From the NCBI GenBank assembly GCA_022838965.1, contig JALHDK010000040.1, positions 1 to 12,204 of the forward strand: a stretch of 12,204 nucleotides of DNA. Reading direction: 5' to 3'. A program made the position numbers and the translations under genes. The notes beneath the pieces are model-generated. The model was given only the letters and a program-made list of their open reading frames with translations, did no database searches and had not been told where the DNA came from. This DNA comes from Actinomycetales bacterium (GTDB lineage Bacteria > Actinomycetota > Actinomycetes > Actinomycetales > Actinomycetaceae). Shown here piece by piece: positions 1 to 7,327 of this stretch; position 1 is the first letter of the stretch, and every line of letters starts with the position of its first letter.

Positions 1-208
1 GGTGATGGTGGCGGGGTTGTCGGGGCGGCCGGCCCACCGGTGCGAGGGGGCGGGGCGGTCGCCCGCCGGGTGGTGGGGGTGGGCGATTGTGGTGAGGTGG
101 TTGAGCATCAGCCGGACGGGGTGGCGGGCGAGTTCCTCGACCCGGACCCCGCGCCAGCGCGGTGGCGGCGTAGCGGAACGCGCGGGCGATGTGGGTGTCG
201 TAGCTCAC
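1..208 (-). pseudogene. Unknown protein, apparently frameshifted and cut by the window edge
   Basis: A GTG at 208 overlaps the stop of the preceding gene as GTGA, a typical translationally coupled start. The first 18 or so codons (starting VSYDTHIARAFRYAATALA) nearly all end in G or C. After a run of four G on the minus strand (positions 150-147) the coding signature moves to another frame. That frame reads VRVEELARHPVRLMLNHL and stays GC3-rich to the window edge, while the original frame turns into low-GC3 proline/arginine/histidine sequence without a stop. Removing one G joins the two halves into one plausible protein. The function is unknown. It could be a true pseudogene, a sequencing error in a homopolymer, or a slippage site. 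The original frame also stays open, so an intact gene cannot be excluded. Confidence 0.5.
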
Positions 209-561
209 GCCCCACCCGCCGCGACGGTGAGGCTGGTGAGGGCGTCGTCGAGGTGGCGGACCGCCCGGGCGTACGCCATGGCCCGGGTGACCGTGCCGGC
301 GGTGTGGACGGCGTCGTGGAGGAGGGCCCGGGCGGTGTGCAGGGCGGTGGCGGCGTCCACAGGCTCGGGGACGTCGTGCATGGTGGGCAGTTGGGCGGCC
401 TCGTCCAGCTCGGCCCAGGCGGCACAGACTTCGAGGGCGGCGTGCGAGGTGTGGGGGAGGAGGTCGAGGGCGGCGGCGAGATGGCCGCGGACCAGGGGGA
501 CGACCTCGACGGGGAAGCTGAAGTGGCAGGGGGTGGTGGTCAGGCCGGACATGTCGTCCAT
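205..561 (-). CDS. Small helical protein of unknown function in the transfer operon
   Basis: 118 residues starting MDDMSGLTTTP. The ATG at 561 was chosen because GAGGAG lies 9 bases upstream; an in-frame GTG at 621 has no visible ribosome binding site. The sequence is rich in Ala, Leu, Val and His and looks almost entirely helical from about residue 20 on. It has no signal peptide, membrane segment or recognisable catalytic motif. It lies about 90 bases downstream of the coupling-protein gene on the same strand, and its stop overlaps the next start as GTGA. Codon use matches the transfer genes, so it probably belongs to the element's backbone. I do not recognise the family. Confidence 0.7.
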   Translation of the reverse strand: MDDMSGLTTTPCHFSFPVEVVPLVRGHLAAALDLLPHTSHAALEVCAAWAELDEAAQLPTMHDVPEPVDAATALHTARALLHDAVHTAGTVTRAMAYARAVRHLDDALTSLTVAAGGA

Positions 562-651
562 CACGGGTGGCTCCTCATCGGCTTGGGTGCTGTCCTGTGG
601 GAGAGCACCGGCCACGCGCACACGATGGTTGCGTCCGCTGGTGTGCGCGCG

Positions 652-2427
652 TCAGTGAACGACGGTGCCGCCGCGCAGGCCCGCCTCGACTGAGGCCCGG
701 GCGGCGACCAGCCTCCCAGCGTCGCGGCGGGTGGTCCACGGCAGCAGGTCCAGCACGATCGGCGGGGCGGTGCGGAGCAGCAGGACAGCGGTACCGAACG
801 GCAGGGTACGGAGACGGGAGGTGTCCATGACCGGGACGCGGCGCACGGAGGTGGAGGTGGACTTCTCGCCATAAGCGCCGCGGGAGACCGCGGTGGTGTG
901 GTCGTCGCGTTCCCCGATCAACTGGGCGAGGTCGGTGAGGTCGCGGGCGTTGGAGCCGCCGCCGAGGATGATCTTGGCGATGGCGGCGTCCCACAGGGTG
1001 CCGGCGGCTTGCTCGCCCCACCGGTCCCGCGCCTGGGACAGCGACTGCAGCACCGCCAGCGTGGTGATCCCGGAACCCCCGCCCTCCGACATCAACGCCG
1101 GCAACGACGGCAACGGCGCCAGGTTCCCGATCTCATCCAAGGCGAGGAGCAGGGGCGGGTCGAGCCGACCTTGGGGGGAGGCGGCGGCGAGCCGGCGGGC
1201 GGTTTCCACCATGTCCTCCACCAACGCGGCCACCAGCGAGGCGGCGGCGCCGGCACCGGACGCGGTGCCCAGCACGTACAACGTGCCCTTGTCGCGGAGG
1301 AAGGTCTCGGGGTGGAAGTCCTCACCCGGACCTGGGGTGACGGCGTCGAGGACACGGGGGTCGGCGAGGGCGGAGAGGGCTTGGCGGACGCCGAGCCAGA
1401 TGGAGTCGCGGGTGCGGGGGTCGGCGTGCGCGGCCTGCTCCAACGCGTCGTCCCACCCGGGGGCGGCGCCCGCCCGGCCGAGGACGGTGATGGCGTCGGT
1501 GACCGTGGTGGGGTCGAGGGACCAGCGGTAGAGGTCGCGGGCGCCCCGGCCGTCGAGGGCGGCGGCGTGCAACAGGGCGCGGAGCACCGTTTCGGTTTGG
1601 CCTTGCCAGAAGTCCCCGCCGTCGACGGTGCGGGACATCCCGGTGCCGGCGGCCAGGGCGCGGGCGCGGATCATTGCCGTCTGGGGCAGCTCGCACCCGC
1701 GGACGGGGGACCAGCGCAGCGACCCGGTGACTCCTGGGGCGAGCTGTTGCGGGTCGAACACCGCGATCGGACCGACGGCTTGGCGGGCGTGGAGGGTGAC
1801 GGTGAGGTTGTCCGGGCGGGTGGAGGTGGTCACGACGGCGCCGGGGGCGTCGAGGATCATCGGGATCATCAGGTGAAGGCCCTTGCCAGAGCGGGGTGGG
1901 CCGACGAGGAGCATGGAGTCCTCCACTGACGCCCACGCCTCGACGCCGCGGGACGTGCCGAGCCGGTAGCCGACATCCGTGCCGGCGGGGTGGTGGAGGG
2001 AGGGGCGGGCGTGCCGGGCGCGACGCCGGACCTCCCGCAGTCCCGCGGCAGCGGCCACCTCGGGACGGGTTGCGACCCCGTGCAGCAGGCGTGGGTTGGC
2101 CAGCCGGCGCCGTTCCGACCGCCGCCACACCACGACAACGGCGACCGTTACGCCGACCGCGACGGCCAGGACCGCGGTAGTCCATGCCCAGTAGGCGACC
2201 GGGCCGGGCATCGGCGTTCCCCACGCCGCGGTCGGGTCACCCGGGCTCGCGACGATTGACAAGGCTCCGGAGAGGCCAGCCTCGGGTGGGACGTGGCCCG
2301 TCGTCGTCGCGGCGACCCACGCCCCCACCCACAACAACCCCGCAACGGCGACCAGGGCGCCAAGGCCCGCGAGAGCGAGCGTGCTCAGGTCCGTCGACGA
2401 CGGGGGAGCGGGGCGCGGCGGGGTCAC
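652..2427 (-). CDS. VirD4/TraG-family type IV coupling protein (conjugal transfer ATPase)
   Basis: 591 residues. Membrane ATPase expected to bind the relaxosome and feed DNA into the type IV secretion channel. Two hydrophobic segments lie near the N-terminus (about residues 14-40 and 77-101), followed by a basic stretch and the cytoplasmic motor. The Walker A motif is GPPRSGKG (176-183), with RSGKGLHLMIPMIL as in TraG/VirD4 proteins. The Walker B is LLLALDEIGNLAPLPSLP (426-443), followed by SEGGGSGI and the QSLSQARDRWG segment typical of this family. The GTG start overlaps the stop of the ArdC-like gene as GTGA (2427-2424), so the two are translationally coupled. The family assignment is firm. 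The exact relative (TraG, TraD or VirD4) cannot be fixed by eye, so no symbol is given. Confidence 0.93.
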   Translation of the reverse strand: MTPPRPAPPSSTDLSTLALAGLGALVAVAGLLWVGAWVAATTTGHVPPEAGLSGALSIVASPGDPTAAWGTPMPGPVAYWAWTTAVLAVAVGVTVAVVVVWRRSERRRLANPRLLHGVATRPEVAAAAGLREVRRRARHARPSLHHPAGTDVGYRLGTSRGVEAWASVEDSMLLVGPPRSGKGLHLMIPMILDAPGAVVTTSTRPDNLTVTLHARQAVGPIAVFDPQQLAPGVTGSLRWSPVRGCELPQTAMIRARALAAGTGMSRTVDGGDFWQGQTETVLRALLHAAALDGRGARDLYRWSLDPTTVTDAITVLGRAGAAPGWDDALEQAAHADPRTRDSIWLGVRQALSALADPRVLDAVTPGPGEDFHPETFLRDKGTLYVLGTASGAGAAASLVAALVEDMVETARRLAAASPQGRLDPPLLLALDEIGNLAPLPSLPALMSEGGGSGITTLAVLQSLSQARDRWGEQAAGTLWDAAIAKIILGGGSNARDLTDLAQLIGERDDHTTAVSRGAYGEKSTSTSVRRVPVMDTSRLRTLPFGTAVLLLRTAPPIVLDLLPWTTRRDAGRLVAARASVEAGLRGGTVVH

Positions 2428-3506
2428 CGGTACACCCTCGGTGCGGGCAGTGTGAGGACCGGGGTTGGCCCGGTGCTACGTTCCGGTGCCTCGAACGCTC
2501 GGACGGCGCCCGGTGGTTGCCCGCCCACGCCGTGGTCCGTAGGGAGGGTGTCGAGGATGGTGCGGGCGGTGCGCACCACCCGCTCCGCGGTGGCCCGGAC
2601 CGTGGCCGCGGGGTCCTTCCCGCCAGCCCAGGTCGCCACGTACGGCAGGCTGTAGCCCGTGGTGTCCATGCCGTGCGCCGCGCCGATCAGGTAGGCCACC
2701 GATTCCGCCTCGACCTCCAGGACCCCGCGGTGGATGTCCCGTGGGTCGGTCCCGGTGTGCACCGGGTCGTGCAGCAGGACGTGTCCCAGTTCGTGGGCCA
2801 ACGTCTTGACCTGGGCGGCGTCGTCGATGTCGGTGCGGACCCGCACGAGGCGAGTGGTGAAGTTGGTGACCCCGTTGGCTCCGCCGAGGTCGCCGCTCGC
2901 CGGCACGGTCACGACGTCGAAACCGGCGTTGTGCAGCTGCGTGACGAGCCCGTCCCACAGGCCCGGCGGCGCGGCACCGTGCAGGAGCGCAGGGCGGGGC
3001 GGGAACGGCAGCGGGTCGCCCTCCGTCTGCGACAAGGAGAACACGGTCGCCGTCGTCCACCCCGTGACCCGCCGCCGCACCGACGCGCCCGCCGCGTCGG
3101 GCGGCTCCGCACGACTTGACGTGCGCTCCTCACCCTCGGGGGTACTGGTTTCGCGGATGGTGCGGGTGCGGGGGCAGAGGATCGTGTGTCCCTGCTGCCC
3201 CCGCAGGACCTGCCTGCCCAACGCCTGCCAGGTTCGGTACCCAGCGACGAGATCGGGCTGAGGGTCGGGGACCCGACCCTCAGCGTAGGCGCGGGCGTGC
3301 GACGCCGCGATCAGCAGACTGTTGCCGAAGCTGTACCGGTGAAACCGTGCAGCAGTGTCCAGTGCTGACCTCCAGTCGGTGCTGGACTGCAGCCCCTGGA
3401 CGAGGCCGATCAGGGTGTCATGCGCGGCGGTGACCTTGTCTGTCGTGGTGGGGGTGCTTTCCTTCGGTGTGGTCGGCATGGTGGAGGGAGTCAGCGTCAC
3501 GCGCAC
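2424..3506 (-). CDS. ArdC-like antirestriction protein with an HELGH metallopeptidase domain
   Basis: 360 residues from a GTG at 3506; an ATG at 3479 (residue 10, MPTTPKES) is an equally possible start, and neither has a clear ribosome binding site. The N-terminal part (about 29-115) has the ArdC ssDNA-binding pattern: RFHRYSFGNSLLIAASH, then VAGYRTWQALGRQV and GHTILCP. A charged, probably disordered linker (about 116-150) follows. The C-terminal part is ImmA/IrrE-like, with the zinc site HELGH at 238-242 and a likely third ligand Glu268 in EVEAESVAYLIG. ArdC proteins of conjugative plasmids are known to protect incoming DNA from restriction. Here the gene is coupled to the coupling-protein gene, which fits early expression in the recipient. 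The zinc site looks intact. The protease function is inferred from the motif only. Confidence 0.85.
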   Translation of the reverse strand: MRVTLTPSTMPTTPKESTPTTTDKVTAAHDTLIGLVQGLQSSTDWRSALDTAARFHRYSFGNSLLIAASHARAYAEGRVPDPQPDLVAGYRTWQALGRQVLRGQQGHTILCPRTRTIRETSTPEGEERTSSRAEPPDAAGASVRRRVTGWTTATVFSLSQTEGDPLPFPPRPALLHGAAPPGLWDGLVTQLHNAGFDVVTVPASGDLGGANGVTNFTTRLVRVRTDIDDAAQVKTLAHELGHVLLHDPVHTGTDPRDIHRGVLEVEAESVAYLIGAAHGMDTTGYSLPYVATWAGGKDPAATVRATAERVVRTARTILDTLPTDHGVGGQPPGAVRAFEAPERSTGPTPVLTLPAPRVYR

Positions 3507-3596
3507 CGCTCACACGTGGCACCCTGACGCGGGCGGGATGGCGCCGGGGAGGAGCGGGGCCGGTCCCGTCCCGGGTTGGCGAAGACCGTTGGCCGT

Positions 3597-3609
3597 TAGC
3601 CTCGTCAGG
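3597..3609 (+). promoter_or_regulatory. Candidate leaderless promoter of the dehydrogenase gene
   Basis: TAGCCT at 3597-3602 fits the actinobacterial -10 pattern TANNNT. The GTG start at 3609 follows after six bases, where transcription would begin, and there is no Shine-Dalgarno sequence. A weak -35 (TTGGCG, 3576-3581) has a 15-base spacer. The divergent spacer 3507-3608 must also hold any promoter of the ArdC-like gene, for which I see no clear hexamers. Confidence 0.35.
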
Positions 3610-4559
3610 TGACCTTCTTGAACTCGCTGTCCGTGGCCCTCGACGCTGCCTTGGACCGGACCGTCCTGCCCGGCTTCTCGGTGATCGGGTACGCGCTGCG
3701 CCGCCGGCTTCCCACCTGGCCCGCCGATCCGGCACCGGATGCCCTGACGGGCGCCCATGTCGCGGTCACGGGGGCGACGTCGGGCCTGGGTCACGCGACG
3801 GCGCGGCAGCTGAGTGCGTTGGGCGCGCATGTCCACCTCATCGTGCGGGACGCCGGCAAGGCGGAGGTCGTCGCCGGTGGTCTGGGTGGACCGGCGTCGG
3901 TCTGGGTGTGCGACCTGTCCGATCTTGACAGTGTCCGGCGCTGCGCCGCGGAGATCGGCGCGGCCGCACCGCCGATTACCGGGTTGGTCCACAACGCGGG
4001 CGCCCTGCCGCCAGCGCGCGCTGAGTCGGCCCAGGGCCACGAGATGACGATGGCGATCCACGTCCTCGGGCCGGTCCTCATGACCGAGCTCCTGAAGCCG
4101 CTGCTGTCCGCCCAGCGGGCCCGGGTCGTGTTCGTCACCTCGGGCGGGATGTACACCCAGCCGCTGCCGGTCGATGACCCGGACTACACCAGGGGGCGGT
4201 ACTCGGGGTCCACGGCGTACGCCCGGAGCAAGCGCACCCAGGTGGAACTGCTTCCGGTCCTGGCGGAGCGGTGGGCGGGCCTGCGGGTGAACGTAATGCA
4301 CCCGGGATGGGCGGGCACACCCGGGGTGACGCAGTCGCTGCCGACGTTCAACCGGCTCATGGGGCCGATCCTGCGCGACGCGGACGCCGGCGCGGACACG
4401 ACGACCTGGCTGCTCGCGAGCGAGCCGCCACCGCCCACGGGGGGACTGTGGATGGACCGTCGTCAGCGGCCCACCACCATCCTCGGGCGCAACGCCCCGA
4501 CCAGTGAGCAGCGGCAGCGCATGTGGGAATGGGTCGCCGACACGGTAGGGATCAGCTGA
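3609..4559 (+). CDS. Short-chain dehydrogenase/reductase, DHRS12-like
   Basis: 316 residues, starting at a GTG that seems to be leaderless. NAD(P)-dependent oxidoreductase with a Rossmann fold. The cofactor motif TGATSGLG is at 54-61, the acidic CDLSDLDSV segment at 101-109, and HNAG at 128-131. The catalytic serine is probably Ser178 (VTSGGMY), with Tyr204 and Lys208 in TAYARSK, followed by HPGW at 231-234. About 45 extra residues precede the Rossmann fold (GFSVIGYALRRRLPTWP), as in DHRS12-like proteins. The substrate is unknown. It diverges from the ArdC-like gene and converges on the small gene that follows. All key residues are present, so the enzyme should be active. It looks like ordinary actinobacterial chromosomal stock carried as cargo rather than a transfer gene. 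Confidence 0.9.
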   Translation: MTFLNSLSVALDAALDRTVLPGFSVIGYALRRRLPTWPADPAPDALTGAHVAVTGATSGLGHATARQLSALGAHVHLIVRDAGKAEVVAGGLGGPASVWVCDLSDLDSVRRCAAEIGAAAPPITGLVHNAGALPPARAESAQGHEMTMAIHVLGPVLMTELLKPLLSAQRARVVFVTSGGMYTQPLPVDDPDYTRGRYSGSTAYARSKRTQVELLPVLAERWAGLRVNVMHPGWAGTPGVTQSLPTFNRLMGPILRDADAGADTTTWLLASEPPPPTGGLWMDRRQRPTTILGRNAPTSEQRQRMWEWVADTVGIS

Positions 4560-4635
4560 GCTTCCCTCGCACCCGCGTGGATGTGCGCACGGTCGCGTTG
4601 GTCGTCAAGGTCCCTCCGCGCACCCATAACGGTGA

Positions 4636-4941
4636 TCAGTCGACCGGCAACCAGTCCCCGCCACGGCGCCGCAGCAGCCGGTGCGCTCCGGTGACGGCGA
4701 CGCGGTCGACGGCTTCTCGCATGCGGCGCGCGGCCCTCTGTGCTGCCCGGTCCTCGTCCGTCTCGCTGGCTGCCGGCACGGTGAAGCGCACCAGAATGAA
4801 GGGGGTCCCGTCGCTCACCTTCAGATCGGTGGAATCGACGTGGAACGTTCCCAACGAGGCCACCGCCGCGCCCATCACCTCCTCCGGTGCCCGCCCGGGT
4901 CGCAGGGCCCCGATCTCGAGTTCCACACGGTAGGAGGGCAC
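4636..4941 (-). CDS. Small protein of unknown function
   Basis: 101 residues if started at the GTG at 4941; the frame stays open further upstream to 5139, but that part has poor, shadow-like composition. The start was chosen because a -10 element lies seven bases upstream, which would make the transcript leaderless. The protein opens with a strand-like segment PSYRVELEIGALRPG, then a helix around EEVMGAAVASLG. A second strand pair (FHVDSTDLKVSDGTPFILVRFTVPA) and a long charged helix (DEDRAAQRAARRMREAVDRV) follow. This alternation resembles a small alpha/beta ferredoxin-like fold, but I do not recognise the family. It is convergent with the dehydrogenase and divergent from the YdhR-family gene. 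Confidence 0.6.
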   Translation of the reverse strand: MPSYRVELEIGALRPGRAPEEVMGAAVASLGTFHVDSTDLKVSDGTPFILVRFTVPAASETDEDRAAQRAARRMREAVDRVAVTGAHRLLRRRGGDWLPVD

Positions 4942-4948
4942 ACCCGTG

Positions 4949-4954
4949 AGTCTA
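4949..4954 (-). promoter_or_regulatory. Candidate -10 element (TAGACT) of a leaderless promoter
   Basis: On the minus strand TAGACT is followed by seven bases and then the GTG at 4941. This puts the start codon at the expected transcription start. TAGACT is a good actinobacterial -10 hexamer. No convincing -35 was found at a 16-18 base spacer. Confidence 0.4.
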
Positions 4955-5131
4955 GGCTCGCCACCAGGGGTCACCGCGGCGAGAACCAGATGACGTGAAA
5001 GCGGTGATGCGCCCTGGCTGCCCTGTTCGCGCGGGAGCGCTGAGGTCGGGCTCGCGTCGCTAGATCTCGCGGCGTGACGGCGCGTGCGCCAAGTGGCAGA
5101 CTCTCGGTGCCGAGTGACGGAAGGAAATCCC

Positions 5132-5437
5132 ATGGCCACACTGCTGCAGATCGATTTCCCCAGCGAGGGACCCTTCGGGGCCGAGATGTCCGCGGCCTAC
5201 GCCGACCTCGCAGCCAGTATCAGCAACGAGCCTGGTCTGCTGTGGAAGATCTGGACCGAGAACGCCACCGACCGGACGGCCGGTGGGATCTACCTCTTCG
5301 CTGACGAGGACTCCGCCCGCGCGTACTGCGCCATGCACACCAAGCGGCTCGAGAGCTTCGGTGTCACCGGGATCCGCGCCTTGTTCTTCGACGTGAACGA
5401 CGCGCTCACCGCCACCACTCGTGGACCCGTCAGCTGA
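5132..5437 (+). CDS. ydhR: YdhR-family monooxygenase-like protein
   Basis: 101 residues, the same length I recall for E. coli YdhR, which it resembles along its whole length. Shared features are the start MATLLQ, GPFG at 13-16, NEPGLLWKIWTEN, then AGGIYLFADEDSARAY, the HTKRLESFGV segment, and FDVNDAL near the end. The family has a dimeric ferredoxin-like (ABM-type) fold and is named a putative monooxygenase; its natural substrate is unclear. The ATG at 5132 is supported by GGAAGGA six bases upstream; earlier in-frame codons lack such a site. The gene ends four bases before the convergent stop of the arr gene, leaving no room for a terminator between them. Confidence 0.92.
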   Translation: MATLLQIDFPSEGPFGAEMSAAYADLAASISNEPGLLWKIWTENATDRTAGGIYLFADEDSARAYCAMHTKRLESFGVTGIRALFFDVNDALTATTRGPVS

Positions 5438-5441
5438 TCGC

Positions 5442-5906
5442 TTAGTCCTCGATGACGTCGAGGCCCTGCTCCCGGAGTTGTGCCAGGTGATCCAGCATGC
5501 CGCGCAGCACGTCAGGGTCATGGCCCTGCCAAGTCTCAAGCTCGGCGACAACGCGCAACGGGTGGCGCGTCCGGTAGGACCGCGTCGGGTTGCCCGGGAA
5601 CCGCTTGTTGGTCACATTCGGGTCGTCCTCGAACAGGCCCACGGGTTCGACGACGTAGATGTGCCCCCGCTCCCCGGTGCCTCCCAGCGCGGCCGCCAGT
5701 TCAGCGCCCCACGTGGCCGTCTCCACGAGCGTGGTGAAGTAGAGGTGGTTCGACACCCGGCCCTGCTGGAAGTTGGACCCATGACCGGGGACGAGGTGCG
5801 TGCCGGCCTCGAGGGCGGACTTCGTCCCGTGGTAGAACGGGCCGGCGACGTCGGCGCAGTTGTCGTACGTGACCGGCGGGTTCGTGGTGCTGTGGTTCTC
5901 GTTCAT
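5442..5906 (-). CDS. arr: Rifamycin ADP-ribosyltransferase (Arr)
   Basis: 154 residues. Arr enzymes inactivate rifampicin and related rifamycins by ADP-ribosylating the ansa-chain C23 hydroxyl with NAD+. The match to mycobacterial Arr is strong over almost the full length: FYHGTK, then SNFQQGR, NHLYFTT, WGAELAAALGG, IYVVEP, EDDPNVTNKRFPGNPTRSYR and GLDVIED at the end. By alignment from memory with the M. smegmatis enzyme, the functional residues His19, Tyr49 and Asp84 correspond to His26, Tyr56 and Asp95 here, all present. About eight extra residues precede the conserved core. The ATG at 5906 has GGAGGAG eight bases upstream. It lies in the cargo region back to back with the nuclease gene. 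Resistance is a confident prediction from sequence, although chromosomal arr genes can be poorly expressed. Confidence 0.96.
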   Translation of the reverse strand: MNENHSTTNPPVTYDNCADVAGPFYHGTKSALEAGTHLVPGHGSNFQQGRVSNHLYFTTLVETATWGAELAAALGGTGERGHIYVVEPVGLFEDDPNVTNKRFPGNPTRSYRTRHPLRVVAELETWQGHDPDVLRGMLDHLAQLREQGLDVIED

Positions 5907-5926
5907 GCGCGTTGCTCCTCCCTCAC

Positions 5927-5938
5927 GGCCGCGCGGCC
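5927..5938. repeat. 12-base perfect palindrome in the arr leader
   Basis: GGCCGCGCGGCC is its own reverse complement and sits just upstream of the arr ribosome binding site. It could be an operator half-site pair or a small leader hairpin. In DNA this rich in G and C such palindromes arise often by chance, so the functional claim is weak. Confidence 0.3.
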
Positions 5939-6112
5939 CGGGTCGGCAGGTCCCATGCTGCGATCACCGCCGCCACCACCCGAACATCGTGCCCCAGACC
6001 GCGGGCTGCACGTCGACCAGTTGAGATCTGGAGGGAACATCGCACGACAGGCGGCAGATCCGCGCACCGCCACGCGGCGTGTTCTGTCGGTACTGGAGGT
6101 GACACTGGGACC

Positions 6113-7123
6113 ATGAGCAGTTCGTTCTGGGATTCCCTGCGGCCCCCGCCGCCTGACCCCTCGCGGGCGCCGCTGAAGGTCTCCGTGCGCACGTTCGGGA
6201 CGGCGCTGGAAGAGGCCCTCATGTCTTACACCCGAGTCAAGCTAGAAACGATCCTCGAAGACGAGTTGGCGCTGGAGTGGCAGCTCGACTACCCGCCCGG
6301 GGAGGCTCATACGAAACGCGACTTGATCCAGGGCTACACGAGCGGCTGGAAGGTTGCGCAGCTCGCAGGTCTCGCCCGTCGCGTCGTCACCGAGCTGGAT
6401 GTCCAAGAGAGTTATCTGGTGGACCTCAAAGAACTGCTTGCCACATTCGACGCGGGCGGCGGGGTGGAGGGACCGACCAAGAACCTCATTTTCGCCGCGA
6501 ATGGCCCGAAGCCGGAGATCCGGCTCCGGGATGCGATGAACAATGACATTGAGATCGTGAAGAACGCCGAGTTCTGTCTGGTCTACGACCAGCCTTTGCC
6601 GGCCGAGGGCCTGCAGTTCTCCCGGCTCGTGTCGTGGTGGCGTGACGTGCAAGGCATCGCCGCAGACGTGGGGGACCGAGACGTGGCGCTGAGCCTGCAT
6701 GACCGCCTGCGGGCCAGCCTCGACAGCGATGTGGAGCGTGTCTTGTTCGATGCCTATCAGGGTCGGTACAGGGAGTCCTTCGACATCCCTGCGCTCGTCC
6801 CGCAGGTCTATCTACACTACGACCCGTACGACCGCCGGACCCGGCGGTCGAGTGGTGTCGCGCCGCTCTCGCGCCAGCGCATGGACTTCCTTCTCTTGTT
6901 CACCGATCGCCGCCGCGTAGTGATCGAGGTTGACGGCAAGCAGCACTACGCCGAGGGCGACGTGGCAAGCCCGAGGCTCTATGCGGAGATGGTCTCAGAG
7001 GATCGTCGATTGCGCCTCGCAGGCTACGAGGTCTACCGGTTCGGTGGGTGGGAGTTGACCAGTTCAGGAGCTACCACCCGGGTCCAAGAGTTTTTTGACG
7101 ACCTCGCGACGCGCATGAGGTGA
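6113..7123 (+). CDS. PD-(D/E)XK nuclease with a large unassigned N-terminal region; probable defence protein
   Basis: 336 residues from the ATG at 6113 (MSSSFWDSLRPPPP); the frame is open upstream to 5912, but that part has shadow-like composition. GGAGG lies 13 bases upstream and GGGA closer. The C-terminal third (about 203-336) shows the restriction-endonuclease fold: an opening acidic helix SDVERVLFDAY (Glu208), then RMDFLLLF with Asp258, IEVDGKQHYA with Glu272 and Lys276, and finally DRRLRLAGYEVYRFGGWEL. This resembles DUF559/Vsr-like nucleases. The first 200 residues contain a helical part (DLIQGYTSGWKVAQLAGLARRVV) and a compact conserved-looking block, NLIFAANGPKPEIRLRDA then NDIEIVKNAEFCLVYDQPLP (124-163). 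I recall similar blocks in uncharacterised actinobacterial proteins and suspect a sensor domain of the abortive-infection (AbiJ N-terminal) type, but cannot confirm it. It is divergent from arr and convergent with Shedu. Base composition is lower in GC than the transfer genes. Confidence 0.75.
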   Translation: MSSSFWDSLRPPPPDPSRAPLKVSVRTFGTALEEALMSYTRVKLETILEDELALEWQLDYPPGEAHTKRDLIQGYTSGWKVAQLAGLARRVVTELDVQESYLVDLKELLATFDAGGGVEGPTKNLIFAANGPKPEIRLRDAMNNDIEIVKNAEFCLVYDQPLPAEGLQFSRLVSWWRDVQGIAADVGDRDVALSLHDRLRASLDSDVERVLFDAYQGRYRESFDIPALVPQVYLHYDPYDRRTRRSSGVAPLSRQRMDFLLLFTDRRRVVIEVDGKQHYAEGDVASPRLYAEMVSEDRRLRLAGYEVYRFGGWELTSSGATTRVQEFFDDLATRMR

Positions 7124-7306
7124 CCGAGTCAGTTGATTGCGCGCTGCCTCGCCACGTCGTACTGCAGCCGCCTTGATCCCCACGAGGAGCGGCATGGATG
7201 CTACGCGTCCCCGTCGCGACATGAGCGTCCGCCTCGCCGCAGCCAGGCGCACGAACGGGAGGCTGTCGCGCGACACGCGGACGTAGTCTTCGTTCCTCGA
7301 GGCGGC

Positions 7307-7326
7307 CGCGCCCGCACCCGGGCGCG
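7307..7326. terminator. Hairpin between two convergent nuclease genes
   Basis: CGCGCCCG (7307-7314) and CGGGCGCG (7319-7326) form an 8-bp GC stem with a four-base loop. It sits directly after the Shedu stop codon (7328-7330, minus strand) and about 180 bases beyond the stop of the plus-strand nuclease. It could end transcription from both sides. There is no T-tract, so it would be a non-canonical terminator. The rest of 7124-7327 shows no convincing gene. Confidence 0.4.
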
Positions 7327-7327
7327 C

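Noticed and set aside
2..693. Two overlapping plus-strand open frames of over 200 codons
   Set aside because: They are antisense to the small helical protein, whose codon positions and ribosome binding site are convincing. Composition is shadow-like (Trp/Arg or Gly/Val repeats).
898..1929. 343-codon plus-strand open frame inside the coupling-protein gene
   Set aside because: Antisense shadow of the coupling-protein gene; Gly/Val/Glu-rich and without a start signal or motif.
3510..4301. 263-codon minus-strand open frame across the dehydrogenase
   Set aside because: Opposite strand of a gene with all short-chain dehydrogenase motifs in order. It has no start signal and basic low-complexity content.
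4942..5139. Longer version of the small minus-strand gene starting at 5139
   Set aside because: The added 66 residues are Arg/Ser/Ala-rich, overlap the ydhR start and would contain the TAGACT promoter element. The GTG at 4941 fits better.
5912..6112. N-terminal extension of the nuclease to 5912
   Set aside because: The extra 67 residues are Arg/Ala/Thr-rich and look like non-coding spacer. They would use up the whole divergent promoter region. The ATG at 6113 begins the better sequence.
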